A program made the position numbers and the translations under genes. The notes under the pieces were generated by a model. The model made no database searches, had not been told where the DNA came from, and saw only the letters and a list, made by a program, of their open reading frames with translations. This document shows positions 1 to 6,653 of a DNA stretch of 10,473 bases, one piece after another. Each line of letters begins with the position of its first letter. Position 1 is the first letter of the stretch. The stretch is from an uncultured Bacteroidota bacterium (GTDB lineage Bacteria; Bacteroidota; Bacteroidia; Chitinophagales; Chitinophagaceae), in the NCBI GenBank assembly GCA_903933765.1, contig CAIZLI010000264.1, forward strand, positions 1 to 10,473, written 5' to 3'.

Positions 1-95
1 CTAATCACAGACTTGTCACCAAGCATTTGCATCAGCTTTGCTGGAAACCTTGTAGCTGCGTAACGCGCTGGTATAAATGCGCCAACTTTATTCAT
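1..95 (-). CDS. kdsB: 3-deoxy-manno-octulosonate cytidylyltransferase, N-terminal fragment
   Basis: Only the first 31 codons lie in the window; the gene continues past the left edge. The ATG is at 93-95 on the minus strand, and translation gives a short beta-strand leading into [15 protein letters not shown]. This matches the nucleotide-binding signature of KdsB (IPARYxSTRxPGKxL in other bacteria), here with Ala in place of the usual Gly before the Lys. KdsB activates KDO with CTP to CMP-KDO in the cytoplasm, for addition to lipid A during LPS synthesis. It starts 38 bases after the end of the hydroxylase-like gene on the same strand, so the two may be co-transcribed. A related NDP-sugar or CMP-sugar transferase cannot be wholly excluded from 31 residues, but the motif is very typical of KdsB. 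Confidence 0.87.
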   Translation of the reverse strand, partial: MNKVGAFIPARYAATRFPAKLMQMLGDKSVI

Positions 96-133
96 GGATA
101 AATCTAATTTATACGAATTTGAAAAGCGATTGA

Positions 134-955
134 TTAATAATCTGATTTAATGCTTTTGTCAAAAGGCATCCTTAATTGATAAGCGATGTCTGCATGTTTT
201 GAATTGTCTACTACATCTAAACCAAAAACAATTTCATTAATGTTAGTGCTATCATAAGTTCCAAAAAGTCGATCCCAAAATGAAAATATATTTCCATAGT
301 TCGCATCTGTTTGCGGTCTAGTTACATGGTGGTGCACGCGATGCATATTTGGTGACACCAATATATAACCAAAGCTTTGATCAAACCATTTTGGTATTTT
401 AATATTTGAATGGTTGAATTGAGATAAAACCACACTAGCACTTTGATACAACAGGACCAACCACATTGGAGCACCTAAAACAATCACACCAATAATGGCA
501 AAGACAGCCCTGATAACAGATTCACCAGGATGATGGCGATTTGCTGTAGTCGTGTCTACATAAACATCTGCATGGTGCACCATATGAAACTTCCATAAAA
601 ATTTTACTTTATGTTCAATCAAATGCACAAGGTATGCACCAATTAAATCCAATAACAATAAACCAATGATGAGTTCAAGCAATAAGGACATTTTTACTAC
701 TTGTAATAAACCCCATCCATTAGCTACCACATAATCACTCGCTTTCACCATCAACAATGCAAATGCAAAATTGATCGCGATGGTCGTAAAGGTGAAGAAT
801 ATATTTAAAGCGGCGTGCTTTGTTTTATTGTACTTGAATTGAAACAAAGGCAGCGCCGATTCAATGATCCAAAAAAAGCTGATTCCTCCTGCAAGAATCA
901 GGGCTCTGTGCAAACTTGGAATGGTTTCAAAATAGGTTTTTATCGCCTCTAACAT
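134..955 (-). CDS. Sterol desaturase / fatty acid hydroxylase family membrane protein
   Basis: The 273-residue integral membrane protein has the three histidine clusters that bind the di-iron centre of the family: HLIEH at 111-115, HMVHH at 124-128 and HRVHH at 205-209, plus an HHP at 141-143. The C-terminal NYGN...FWDRLFGTY segment is also typical. Hydrophobic stretches lie near 16-38, 50-70, 88-110 and 148-180. The family uses O2 to hydroxylate or desaturate lipids; the substrate cannot be read from the sequence. The frame stays open to an ATG at 1013-1015, but that start lies inside the dnaN terminator hairpin and would add 20 atypical residues, so I chose the ATG at 953-955. TACATTTA (974-981, minus strand) matches the Bacteroidota -7 box in five of its six fixed positions. 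The kdsB gene just downstream hints at an envelope-lipid role, which is inference. Confidence 0.88.
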   Translation of the reverse strand: MLEAIKTYFETIPSLHRALILAGGISFFWIIESALPLFQFKYNKTKHAALNIFFTFTTIAINFAFALLMVKASDYVVANGWGLLQVVKMSLLLELIIGLLLLDLIGAYLVHLIEHKVKFLWKFHMVHHADVYVDTTTANRHHPGESVIRAVFAIIGVIVLGAPMWLVLLYQSASVVLSQFNHSNIKIPKWFDQSFGYILVSPNMHRVHHHVTRPQTDANYGNIFSFWDRLFGTYDSTNINEIVFGLDVVDNSKHADIAYQLRMPFDKSIKSDY

Positions 956-984
956 AGCAATTTGTTTTATGCATAAATGTAAAT

Positions 985-1021
985 AAAAAACCCGATGTTC
1001 TGTTCTCAGATACACCGGGTT
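985..1021 (-). terminator. Intrinsic terminator of dnaN
   Basis: Read on the minus strand, AACCCGGTG pairs with CATCGGGTT over nine positions, one being a G-U wobble. A second inner stem TCTG-AGAA-CAGA sits within the loop. The outer stem runs directly into a T-rich tail, with six T at 985-990. It lies about 40 bases after the dnaN stop. On the plus strand the wobble becomes an A-C mismatch and no T-tract follows, so the element points one way. Confidence 0.85.
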
Positions 1022-1060
1022 ATTCTTAAGTCTTGTTGAAGACTTTGTATAGGATAGGGA

Positions 1061-2176
1061 TTAGCTATTTAACATTAATGGCATCACCAACATTAACAAG
1101 TCTTCTCCTGGAACTTGTTCTGAAGGTTTGATCAATCCTGCCTTGCTTGGTGTAGATAATTCAATAAATACCTCATCTGTATCTGCTGCATTCAACATCT
1201 CAATTAAAAACTTAGCGTTGAAAGCAATTTGGATATCTTCTCCTTGGTATTCACAGCTCATGCGCTCGTTACCCTCGAAGCTGAAATCTATATCTTGCGC
1301 CGCCATTTGCAATTCGTTGCCTGTAATATTTAAAGCCACTTGATTGGTGCTTTTATTGCTAAATACATTCACACGACGTAATGCATTTTGGAAATCATGC
1401 TTGTTCACGGTTAAGCGATATGGATTGTCTGCTGGAATCACCACTTTATAGTCTGGGAATCTTGCATCAATCAATCGACAAATTAATTGTGTAGATCCAT
1501 GTGCAACAAATAAATGATTATTATTAAAACTTAACGTGATTGCATCGTCATTGTCTGGTAATGCATTCTTTAATAAATTAAGTGGCTTTTTAGGTACGAT
1601 GAAAGAGGCGTTTTGAGTAGCTTTTACATCTGTTCTTTTATAACGTACTAAACGGTGTGCATCTGTAGCAACAAACTGAACGCTATCTTTTGTTAATTCA
1701 AAGAAAACCCCTGTCATTGCAGGACGCAAATCGTCTCCGCTCACAGCAAATAAAGTTTTATTGATTGCGGTTAACAAACCGCCGCTGGTCATATTAAAGC
1801 CCGTTGTATCGTCTGCTGTAGGCTCTTTTGGAAAATTATCCGGGTTTTCACCCATCACTTTATACTTTCCATTATCGCTTGTAATTTCTACTGCATAGTT
1901 CTTATCAATATTGAAAGTCAAAGGTTGGTCTGCGATGTTTTTCAAAGAATCAATTAAGATTTTTGCTGGAATACATACACGTCCATTCGCCTTGCTTTCT
2001 ACTTCCATTTGAACGCGCATGACTGTTTCTAAATCAGTCGCTATAATGTTCAATTTTTTATCTTCTATTTCGAATAAAAAATCTTCCAAGATAGGTAATA
2101 CAGTATTGGTATTAATGACACCAGAAATTTGTTGAAGGTGTTTTAATAAAGAAGAAGAAGATACAATAAACTTCAT
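1061..2176 (-). CDS. dnaN: DNA polymerase III subunit beta (sliding clamp)
   Basis: At 371 residues this is the normal length for the clamp, which dimerises as a ring around DNA and tethers Pol III and other partners. Family features run in order: an N-terminal MKFIVSSSSLLKHLQQISGVI stretch followed by NTVLPILEDFLFEI; ATDLE at 46-50; the domain 2 signature LRPAMTGVFFEL then VATDAHRL at about 150-176; RLIDARFPDY at about 214-223; and the C-terminal VMPLML, which corresponds to the E. coli MPMRL partner-binding end. The ATG at 2174-2176 gives the canonical N-terminus. It is divergent from recX across 109 bases, and a strong terminator follows it. Neither dnaA nor recF is adjacent, so this is not the classical dnaA-dnaN-recF origin cluster. 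Confidence 0.97.
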   Translation of the reverse strand: MKFIVSSSSLLKHLQQISGVINTNTVLPILEDFLFEIEDKKLNIIATDLETVMRVQMEVESKANGRVCIPAKILIDSLKNIADQPLTFNIDKNYAVEITSDNGKYKVMGENPDNFPKEPTADDTTGFNMTSGGLLTAINKTLFAVSGDDLRPAMTGVFFELTKDSVQFVATDAHRLVRYKRTDVKATQNASFIVPKKPLNLLKNALPDNDDAITLSFNNNHLFVAHGSTQLICRLIDARFPDYKVVIPADNPYRLTVNKHDFQNALRRVNVFSNKSTNQVALNITGNELQMAAQDIDFSFEGNERMSCEYQGEDIQIAFNAKFLIEMLNAADTDEVFIELSTPSKAGLIKPSEQVPGEDLLMLVMPLMLNS

Positions 2177-2241
2177 GCTGTCGATTTTTGATTTTTAGGG
2201 TAACTAATTTCCCTTGAATAACTATAACGAAACTAAAGTAA

Positions 2242-2253
2242 AATCTTAAGATT
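2242..2253. repeat. 12-base perfect palindrome between dnaN and recX
   Basis: AATCTTAAGATT is its own reverse complement. It sits near the middle of the 109-base divergent region 2177-2285, 32 bases before the recX ATG and 65 bases before the dnaN ATG. A palindrome here could be an operator read by both promoters, but AT-rich DNA makes such short dyads fairly often. I see no exact TAnnTTTG box in this intergenic region; near matches are TATTTTAG at 2261-2268 for recX and TAGTTTCG or TACTTTAG on the dnaN strand. Confidence 0.35.
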
Positions 2254-2285
2254 AAAAAGCTATTTTAGCAATTCTTATTGACATT

Positions 2286-2759
2286 ATGAAGAAAGTTCGA
2301 ATTGGTAAGGAGCAAGCTATACAAAGGATACGACACTATTGTGCCTACCAAGAAAGGGCTCAACAGGAAGTGCGGGATAAACTATACGAACTAGGTATGA
2401 CCATGGACGAAGTCGAAGAAATTATGTCGGACCTCATTGCCGAAAATTTCTTAAACGAAGAACGTTTTGCCGTTCAGTTTGCGGGGGGACATTTTAGAAT
2501 CAAGGGCTGGGGAAGGGTCAAAATTCAACATGCTTTACAACAAAAAAGGGTCAGCAAGTACAATATTAAAATAGGCTTAAAAGCCATTGAAGAGGATGCG
2601 TATCTTAAAACCCTAGAACAACTAGCCGCCAAAAAATGGAATAGCTTAAAAGGGGAAAGAGGTCTTAGTCGCATGGCTAAAACATATGCATTCCTGCACC
2701 AGCGTGGATTTGAGCCACTCTTATACCAACCTATTGTGCAGAAGCTTTATAAACCCTAG
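2286..2759 (+). CDS. recX: RecX-type regulatory protein (RecA modulator)
   Basis: This 157-residue basic, helical protein has the RecX hallmark NFLNEERFAVQFA at about 54-66, followed by RIKGWGRVKIQHALQQKRVS at 71-90; KGWGR.KI...L..K is the most conserved part of the family. RecX binds RecA filaments in the cytoplasm and restrains strand exchange and the SOS response. The three-helix repeats that make up RecX fit the length. The ATG at 2286 is the first plausible start. Unlike in many bacteria, recA is not next to it; the neighbour is divergent dnaN. The 63-base gap to the next gene holds an imperfect hairpin, so co-transcription with the genes after it is uncertain. Confidence 0.93.
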   Translation: MKKVRIGKEQAIQRIRHYCAYQERAQQEVRDKLYELGMTMDEVEEIMSDLIAENFLNEERFAVQFAGGHFRIKGWGRVKIQHALQQKRVSKYNIKIGLKAIEEDAYLKTLEQLAAKKWNSLKGERGLSRMAKTYAFLHQRGFEPLLYQPIVQKLYKP

Positions 2760-2762
2760 GCA

Positions 2763-2819
2763 AAAAGTCTATCCATAAAATTGCATTATATTTACATAGC
2801 ATTTTTTGCATAGACATTT
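2763..2819. repeat. Imperfect inverted repeat filling the recX / omega-amidase gap
   Basis: GTCTAT (2767-2772) pairs with ATAGAC (2810-2815). Outside it, after one mismatch, AAA (2763-2765) pairs with TTT (2817-2819). Inside it, AAAATTGC (2777-2784) pairs with GCATTTTT (2799-2806) with one T-T mismatch. The whole gap between recX and the next gene could fold as one interrupted hairpin ending three bases before the TTG start. It has no clear T-tract after it, so it is a weak terminator candidate; a structured leader is the alternative. A -10-like box is not evident. Confidence 0.4.
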
Positions 2820-2822
2820 AAA

Positions 2823-3617
2823 TTGATTCCCTTGTCAACACTTAAGCTTACATTGATTCAGACCCATCTTCATTGGGAAGACAAAGGCGCTAATCTTGCT
2901 TTTTTAGAACAAAAAATTGTCAACCTGGAAGCGCCGACCGAAATCGTCATCCTGCCAGAAATGTTCAATACTGGATTTAGTATGCAGCCAGAATTACATG
3001 CAGAAACAATGGAAGGGCCAACTGTTCAATGGATGCGTCGAATAGCCATGGCTGAAAAAATAATTCTTACCGGCTCCTTGATGATTCAGGAAGGGGATCA
3101 TTATTATAACAGACTTATCTGGATGTTGCCCAATGGCGAATATGGTCATTATGATAAAAGGCATCTTTTTGCTTTCGCAGGAGAAGACCAACATTATACC
3201 GCTGGCAATAAAAGATTGATTGCAAGTGTTAAGGGTTGGAAAATTAATTTACAAATATGTTACGACCTGCGTTTTCCTGTTTGGGCAAGACAAGCAAATA
3301 ATAACGAATATGATGTATTAATTTATGTTGCAAACTGGCCAGAAAAAAGAAACCATGCCTGGAAAACTTTATTAGTGGCCAGGGCGATAGAAAATCAAGC
3401 TTTTGTGTTTGGTGTCAATAGGGTGGGACTAGATGGTAATAATATTGCACACAGCGGAAACTCAATGGTAGTAGGTCCTCTGGGTGAAGTGATGTACCAC
3501 TGCCAGGATCAAGAAGCGGTATTTCAAATTACACTCAATCGCGAAGAGCTTGAAACCACAAGAAATCAATTTCCATTTTGGAAGGACGCAGACTTTTTTA
3601 CAATCCAATCTACCTAA
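2823..3617 (+). CDS. yafV: Omega-amidase (YafV/Nit2-type nitrilase superfamily hydrolase)
   Basis: This 264-residue cytosolic carbon-nitrogen hydrolase has the catalytic Glu-Lys-Cys triad at E46 (LPEMFNTGF), K112 (YDKRHLF) and C146 (CYDLRFPVW). YVANWP at 168-173 and ARAIENQAF at about 186-194 are also typical. The pattern closely matches E. coli YafV and eukaryotic Nit2, which hydrolyse 2-oxoglutaramate or 2-oxosuccinamate to the 2-oxo acid and ammonia, repairing the waste product of glutamine transamination. The start is TTG at 2823: an in-frame TAG lies at 2811-2813 and the first in-frame ATG is well inside the domain. A second TTG at 2832 is possible, and both fit the family N-terminus. 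nagA starts 6 bases after the stop, which suggests one transcript. Confidence 0.9.
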   Translation: MIPLSTLKLTLIQTHLHWEDKGANLAFLEQKIVNLEAPTEIVILPEMFNTGFSMQPELHAETMEGPTVQWMRRIAMAEKIILTGSLMIQEGDHYYNRLIWMLPNGEYGHYDKRHLFAFAGEDQHYTAGNKRLIASVKGWKINLQICYDLRFPVWARQANNNEYDVLIYVANWPEKRNHAWKTLLVARAIENQAFVFGVNRVGLDGNNIAHSGNSMVVGPLGEVMYHCQDQEAVFQITLNREELETTRNQFPFWKDADFFTIQST

Positions 3618-3623
3618 ATTTTT

Positions 3624-4709
3624 ATGACTTTAAATTATTCAACAAGCGCATTGTTCACTGGATCAGAATGGTTGAATGATGTGGTCGTACATATTGAAAA
3701 CGATCTGGTAGTTGGAATTGATCAAAAGGGGTTTGATGCCAACAAGGCTATGCCATATATTATTCCCGCGCTAATAGATTTGCAATTATACGGTGCGGGT
3801 GGAAGATTATTGTCTGAGTTTCCTGAAAAAGAGACCATCGAAAAAATTTATCAATTTTGTATCAATGGGGGTACTGGATTTTTTCAACCTACAATTGCAT
3901 CGCAAAGCATGGACATTATCTATGCATCCATAAACGCAGTAAAAGCTTATAAAGCTGCTGGTGGTAAAGGTTGTATCGGATTACATTTGGAAGGACCCTG
4001 GATTCATACAAGTAAAAAGGGTGCACATGATGTGTCTGTGATACGCGTTCCTGAATTGGAAGAGGTCGCTTCTATTTTGGCATACGGAAAAGATCTAATT
4101 AGCATGATTACGCTTGCACCAGAAATTTGTACGCCAGAAATGATCAAACTCATTCAAGATGCTGGTATTGTAGTCTCTGCTGGTCATACCAATGCGACTT
4201 ACGAAACAGCCATGCAATTTTTTGATGCGGGCATTCCCGTTGCAACACATCTTTTCAATGCAATGAGTGCATTTCAACATCGCGCACCGGGCGTTGTGGG
4301 GGCACTATTTGATCATCCAACTGCAATGAGCAGTGTTATTGCAGATGGATACCATGTTGATTATGCAGCTATACGTGTTGCTAAAAAAATAATGGGCGAT
4401 CGTTTATTTTGTATTACTGATGCCGTTACGGAAACGAGCACAGGATTGTATCAACATACACTAGTTGGTGATAAATATGAATCCGCTGGAACGCTCAGTG
4501 GGTCAGCATTAACGCAGTTAAAATCTATTCAGAACTTGGTTGAACATGTAGGCATACCATTTGGCGAGGCAATACGAATGTGTAGTTTATATCCAGCCAA
4601 AGTCATGCAAAACAAAAATATAAGTGGAACAATAGCAATCAATAAAAAAGCGAATCTACTTTGTTTAGCTGCAGATTATACAATATTAATTAGCGCCTTC
4701 AACAATTAA
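3624..4709 (+). CDS. nagA: N-acetylglucosamine-6-phosphate deacetylase
   Basis: This amidohydrolase-fold enzyme has 361 residues, slightly shorter than the E. coli protein. It removes acetate from GlcNAc-6-phosphate to give glucosamine-6-phosphate, in amino-sugar catabolism or cell-wall recycling. Landmarks are IDLQLYGAGG at 51-60, LHLEGPW with metal ligand E123, VSAGHTNATY with H188, ATHLFNAM with H209, IADGYHVDYA with H244, and CITDAVT with catalytic D266. The first metal motif, normally HxH in two-metal members, reads Q54-L-Y56, so this is a one-metal type as in E. coli (QxN there). ATG at 3624 follows the omega-amidase by 6 bases. No nagB (deaminase) is nearby; the pair of deamidating and deacetylating enzymes is unusual. 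The stop overlaps that of thiL. Confidence 0.94.
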   Translation: MTLNYSTSALFTGSEWLNDVVVHIENDLVVGIDQKGFDANKAMPYIIPALIDLQLYGAGGRLLSEFPEKETIEKIYQFCINGGTGFFQPTIASQSMDIIYASINAVKAYKAAGGKGCIGLHLEGPWIHTSKKGAHDVSVIRVPELEEVASILAYGKDLISMITLAPEICTPEMIKLIQDAGIVVSAGHTNATYETAMQFFDAGIPVATHLFNAMSAFQHRAPGVVGALFDHPTAMSSVIADGYHVDYAAIRVAKKIMGDRLFCITDAVTETSTGLYQHTLVGDKYESAGTLSGSALTQLKSIQNLVEHVGIPFGEAIRMCSLYPAKVMQNKNISGTIAINKKANLLCLAADYTILISAFNN

Positions 4710-5746
4710 ACTTCTTTTCCAAATGCGTTCCAGCCCTGCGCGGTAATATCAAATAAATTATTTCCTTTTGTAATTAATTTGGTGCCCTCTGATGCATCGC
4801 ACATATATCCAATCACGCTGATTTCTTCTTGCATTGTCATTTTATCATAATCTGCTTGCTTCATGGTAAATAGCAATTCATAATCTTCACCTCCGTTTAA
4901 TGCACACACCGTTGCATCTAATCCAAACTTAAATGCAGCAGCCTTACTCGCTTCGTTGATAGGAATTTTTTCTTCATAAATCCTGCAGCCTAATTCAGCT
5001 TGTTTACATAAGTGCAATACATCCGAACTCAACCCATCGCTGATGTCCATCATAGATGTTGGCTTGATTTCTAGTTTTTCAAGCAATTCAATAATGTCTT
5101 TTCTTGCTTCTGGCTTTAACAATCTTCCCACGATATAATCTTCGTTTTCTAAATTGGGTTGTATTTGTGGATTTTCTAAAAATATTTGTTTTTCGCGCTC
5201 CATCAAAGTCAGTCCTAAAAATGCTGCGCCCAAATCTCCAGAGACACAAATTAAATCGCCCGACTCGGCTGTGCTTCTTTTAATATACGCATCTGGTGCT
5301 ACTTCACCCACTGCCGTAACAGAGATGATCAATCCTTTTTGCGAGGTCGAGGTGTCGCCTCCAATTAAGTCTACACCATATTTATCACAAGCAATGGCCA
5401 CACCATCATAAAATTCTTCTAATGCTTCTAAACTAAAGCGATTGCTGAAAGCCACGCTCATCGTGATTTGTGTAGGATGTGCGTTCATTGCATATATATC
5501 ACTTAGGTTCACTACCACCGATTTATATCCGAGATGTTTTAGCGGTGTATACATTAAATCAAAGTGCACGCCCTCAATTAACAAGTCCGTTGTGATCACC
5601 GTTTGTTTTCCAAAATGATCTATCACTGCTGCATCATCACCTATCGACAAAACGGTGGATGCGTTGAGTGTTTCAAAGTTTTGTGTTAATCGATCTATCA
5701 ATCCAAACTCGCCTAATTTTTCTATCTCTGTTCTTTCTGTTGACAT
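4706..5746 (-). CDS. thiL: Thiamine-monophosphate kinase
   Basis: The 346-residue protein of the AIR synthase/ThiL superfamily phosphorylates thiamine monophosphate with ATP to the active cofactor thiamine diphosphate. Motifs in order are GDDAAV at 36-41 (Mg-ATP site), TTDLLIEGVHF at 52-62, NLSDIYAMNA at 80-89, GGDT at 129-132, DISDGLS at 224-230, GGEDYELLF at 265-273 and GWNAF at 338-342. NLSDIYAMNA differs slightly from the NLSDLAAMGA of E. coli. The ATG at 5744-5746 leaves the usual short lead. It is 48 bases downstream of the IMPase-family gene on the same strand, with no promoter box or terminator between, so a two-gene transcript is likely. Its TAA overlaps the nagA TAA by 4 bases. Confidence 0.96.
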   Translation of the reverse strand: MSTERTEIEKLGEFGLIDRLTQNFETLNASTVLSIGDDAAVIDHFGKQTVITTDLLIEGVHFDLMYTPLKHLGYKSVVVNLSDIYAMNAHPTQITMSVAFSNRFSLEALEEFYDGVAIACDKYGVDLIGGDTSTSQKGLIISVTAVGEVAPDAYIKRSTAESGDLICVSGDLGAAFLGLTLMEREKQIFLENPQIQPNLENEDYIVGRLLKPEARKDIIELLEKLEIKPTSMMDISDGLSSDVLHLCKQAELGCRIYEEKIPINEASKAAAFKFGLDATVCALNGGEDYELLFTMKQADYDKMTMQEEISVIGYMCDASEGTKLITKGNNLFDITAQGWNAFGKEV

Positions 5747-5794
5747 AAATGATTGCTGTTACTTTTATTAGCGTCTATAAATTTTTTCAATTTC

Positions 5795-6571
5795 TTAAAG
5801 CGATCCCCCGTTCACGACTGATAATAATTGGTCGTGGATAAAACCATTGGTTGCTATGATGCCCGGCTGGTATGGGTTATATGCATTTCCTTTTAAGTCT
5901 GTTACCTTTCCTCCTGCTTCCTCTACTATTAAAAAACCAGCAGCGCTATCCCATGGTTGAAGTTTATGTTCGTAAAATCCATCAAACCTTCCAGCAGCAG
6001 TCCAACATAAATCAAGTGCTGCACTTCCTAGTCGTCGAACTGGTATGGCCTTGCGTACTAGTTTTTCAAAAACTTGTAATGGTCCGTTTTCACTGTCTAA
6101 ATATTGATAAGGAAAGCCGGTCACCAAACAACTATGTAAAATAGAATCCTTGTTACTTACGGTAATGGGTCTTCCGTTTAAAGTCGCGCCCTTTCCTTTT
6201 TCTGCAAAAAATAATTCATTCATAAATGGATTATACACCGAACCTAAAATCATTTCTCCTTTGTGCTCAACACCAATGCTTACACAACAAATGGGAATGC
6301 CATTCGCAAAATTAATCGTGCCATCAATGGGGTCGATGATCCATTTTGTATCCGACATAGATGCCATCTCGCCCGTTTCTTCGCTTAAAATAAAATGGTC
6401 TGGAAACTGAGACTGAATTAAGTCGATAATTGCTTTTTCCGAAGCATGGTCTGCCTCGGTGACCAAGTCGTTTATAGAAGATTTACTAGCAATTGTAAAA
6501 GTACCGTTAAAAAAACGAGTCAACTCTTTTGCTCCAACCTCTACAGCCTGAATTAGCGTATTTTTAATCAT
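5795..6571 (-). CDS. Inositol-monophosphatase family protein (SuhB-like)
   Basis: This 258-residue, Mg-dependent, Li-sensitive-type phosphatase fold has the metal and catalytic residues in place: DLVTEAD at 35-41, E64-E65 in ILSEETGE, WIIDPIDGT with D80 and D83, and PWDSAAGFLIVEEAGG with D208. The length and order match bacterial SuhB/IMPase. The substrate may be inositol-1-phosphate or another small phosphate ester; the family also includes 3'-phosphoadenosine phosphatase (CysQ) and fructose bisphosphatase members, so I give no symbol, though the WIIDPIDGT motif is of the SuhB type. The ATG at 6569-6571 sits only 4 bases from an exact TAnnTTTG box, so the mRNA may have almost no leader. It probably leads an operon with thiL. 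Confidence 0.92.
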   Translation of the reverse strand: MIKNTLIQAVEVGAKELTRFFNGTFTIASKSSINDLVTEADHASEKAIIDLIQSQFPDHFILSEETGEMASMSDTKWIIDPIDGTINFANGIPICCVSIGVEHKGEMILGSVYNPFMNELFFAEKGKGATLNGRPITVSNKDSILHSCLVTGFPYQYLDSENGPLQVFEKLVRKAIPVRRLGSAALDLCWTAAGRFDGFYEHKLQPWDSAAGFLIVEEAGGKVTDLKGNAYNPYQPGIIATNGFIHDQLLSVVNGGSL

Positions 6572-6575
6572 AAGA

Positions 6576-6583
6576 CAAAAGTA
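6576..6583 (-). promoter_or_regulatory. Bacteroidota -7 element for the IMPase-thiL operon
   Basis: TACTTTTG on the minus strand is an exact TAnnTTTG match, the -7 box read by the Bacteroidota primary sigma factor. It ends 4 bases before the ATG at 6571, so transcription would begin at or within a few bases of the start codon. I see no clear TTG -33 element 17-21 bases upstream, which lowers confidence. Confidence 0.5.
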
Positions 6584-6595
6584 GGTTCGTTTGCT

Positions 6596-6608
6596 CGAAT
6601 AACATTCG
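6596..6608. repeat. Dyad CGAAT-AAC-ATTCG between divergent promoters
   Basis: Two perfect 5-base arms flank a 3-base spacer. The dyad ends exactly where the plus-strand -7 box (6609) begins and lies 12 bases from the minus-strand one, so it falls in the core region of both promoters. A dimeric regulator bound here would affect both transcripts. The arms are short, so chance is possible. Confidence 0.4.
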
Positions 6609-6616
6609 TATTTTTG
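6609..6616 (+). promoter_or_regulatory. Bacteroidota -7 element for the GH3-LysE operon
   Basis: TATTTTTG is an exact TAnnTTTG match 37 bases before the GH3 ATG. A TTTG lies at 6590-6593, but only 15 bases upstream, shorter than the usual spacing; TTCG at 6586-6589 has a 19-base spacer but is imperfect. Transcription would start near 6621-6624, giving a leader of roughly 30 bases. Confidence 0.55.
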
Positions 6617-6634
6617 TTTTCAATTTCATAAAAG

Positions 6635-6650
6635 TAAAAACATGTTTTTA
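6635..6650. repeat. 16-base perfect palindrome in the GH3 leader
   Basis: TAAAAACATGTTTTTA is its own reverse complement and ends 3 bases before the GH3 ATG. As DNA it could be an operator; as RNA it can form a six-pair A-U stem with a CAUG loop over the ribosome-binding region. It lies downstream of the -7 box, so it would be transcribed. Confidence 0.5.
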
Positions 6651-6653
6651 TAG
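6642..6653 (+). other. Three-codon upstream ORF (Met-Phe-Leu-stop) abutting GH3
   Basis: ATG TTT TTA TAG begins inside the palindrome, and its TAG directly touches the GH3 ATG at 6654, in the same frame. If transcription starts near 6621-6624, ribosomes would meet this ATG first and could terminate and restart at GH3. No protein product is claimed; it may be chance in AT-rich DNA. Confidence 0.3.

Noticed and set aside
956..1015. Longer N-terminus for the hydroxylase-like protein, from an ATG at 1015
   Set aside because: The extra 20 codons run through the dnaN terminator hairpin and T-tract and read as atypical sequence; the ATG at 955 gives a normal family N-terminus.
1128..1343. Plus-strand open frame of 71 codons inside dnaN
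   Set aside because: It lies wholly within a strongly supported gene on the other strand and shows no motif or promoter; it is a shadow frame.
5872..6410. Two plus-strand open frames opposite the IMPase-family gene
   Set aside because: Both are antisense to an intact gene with all catalytic motifs and have no recognisable domains.
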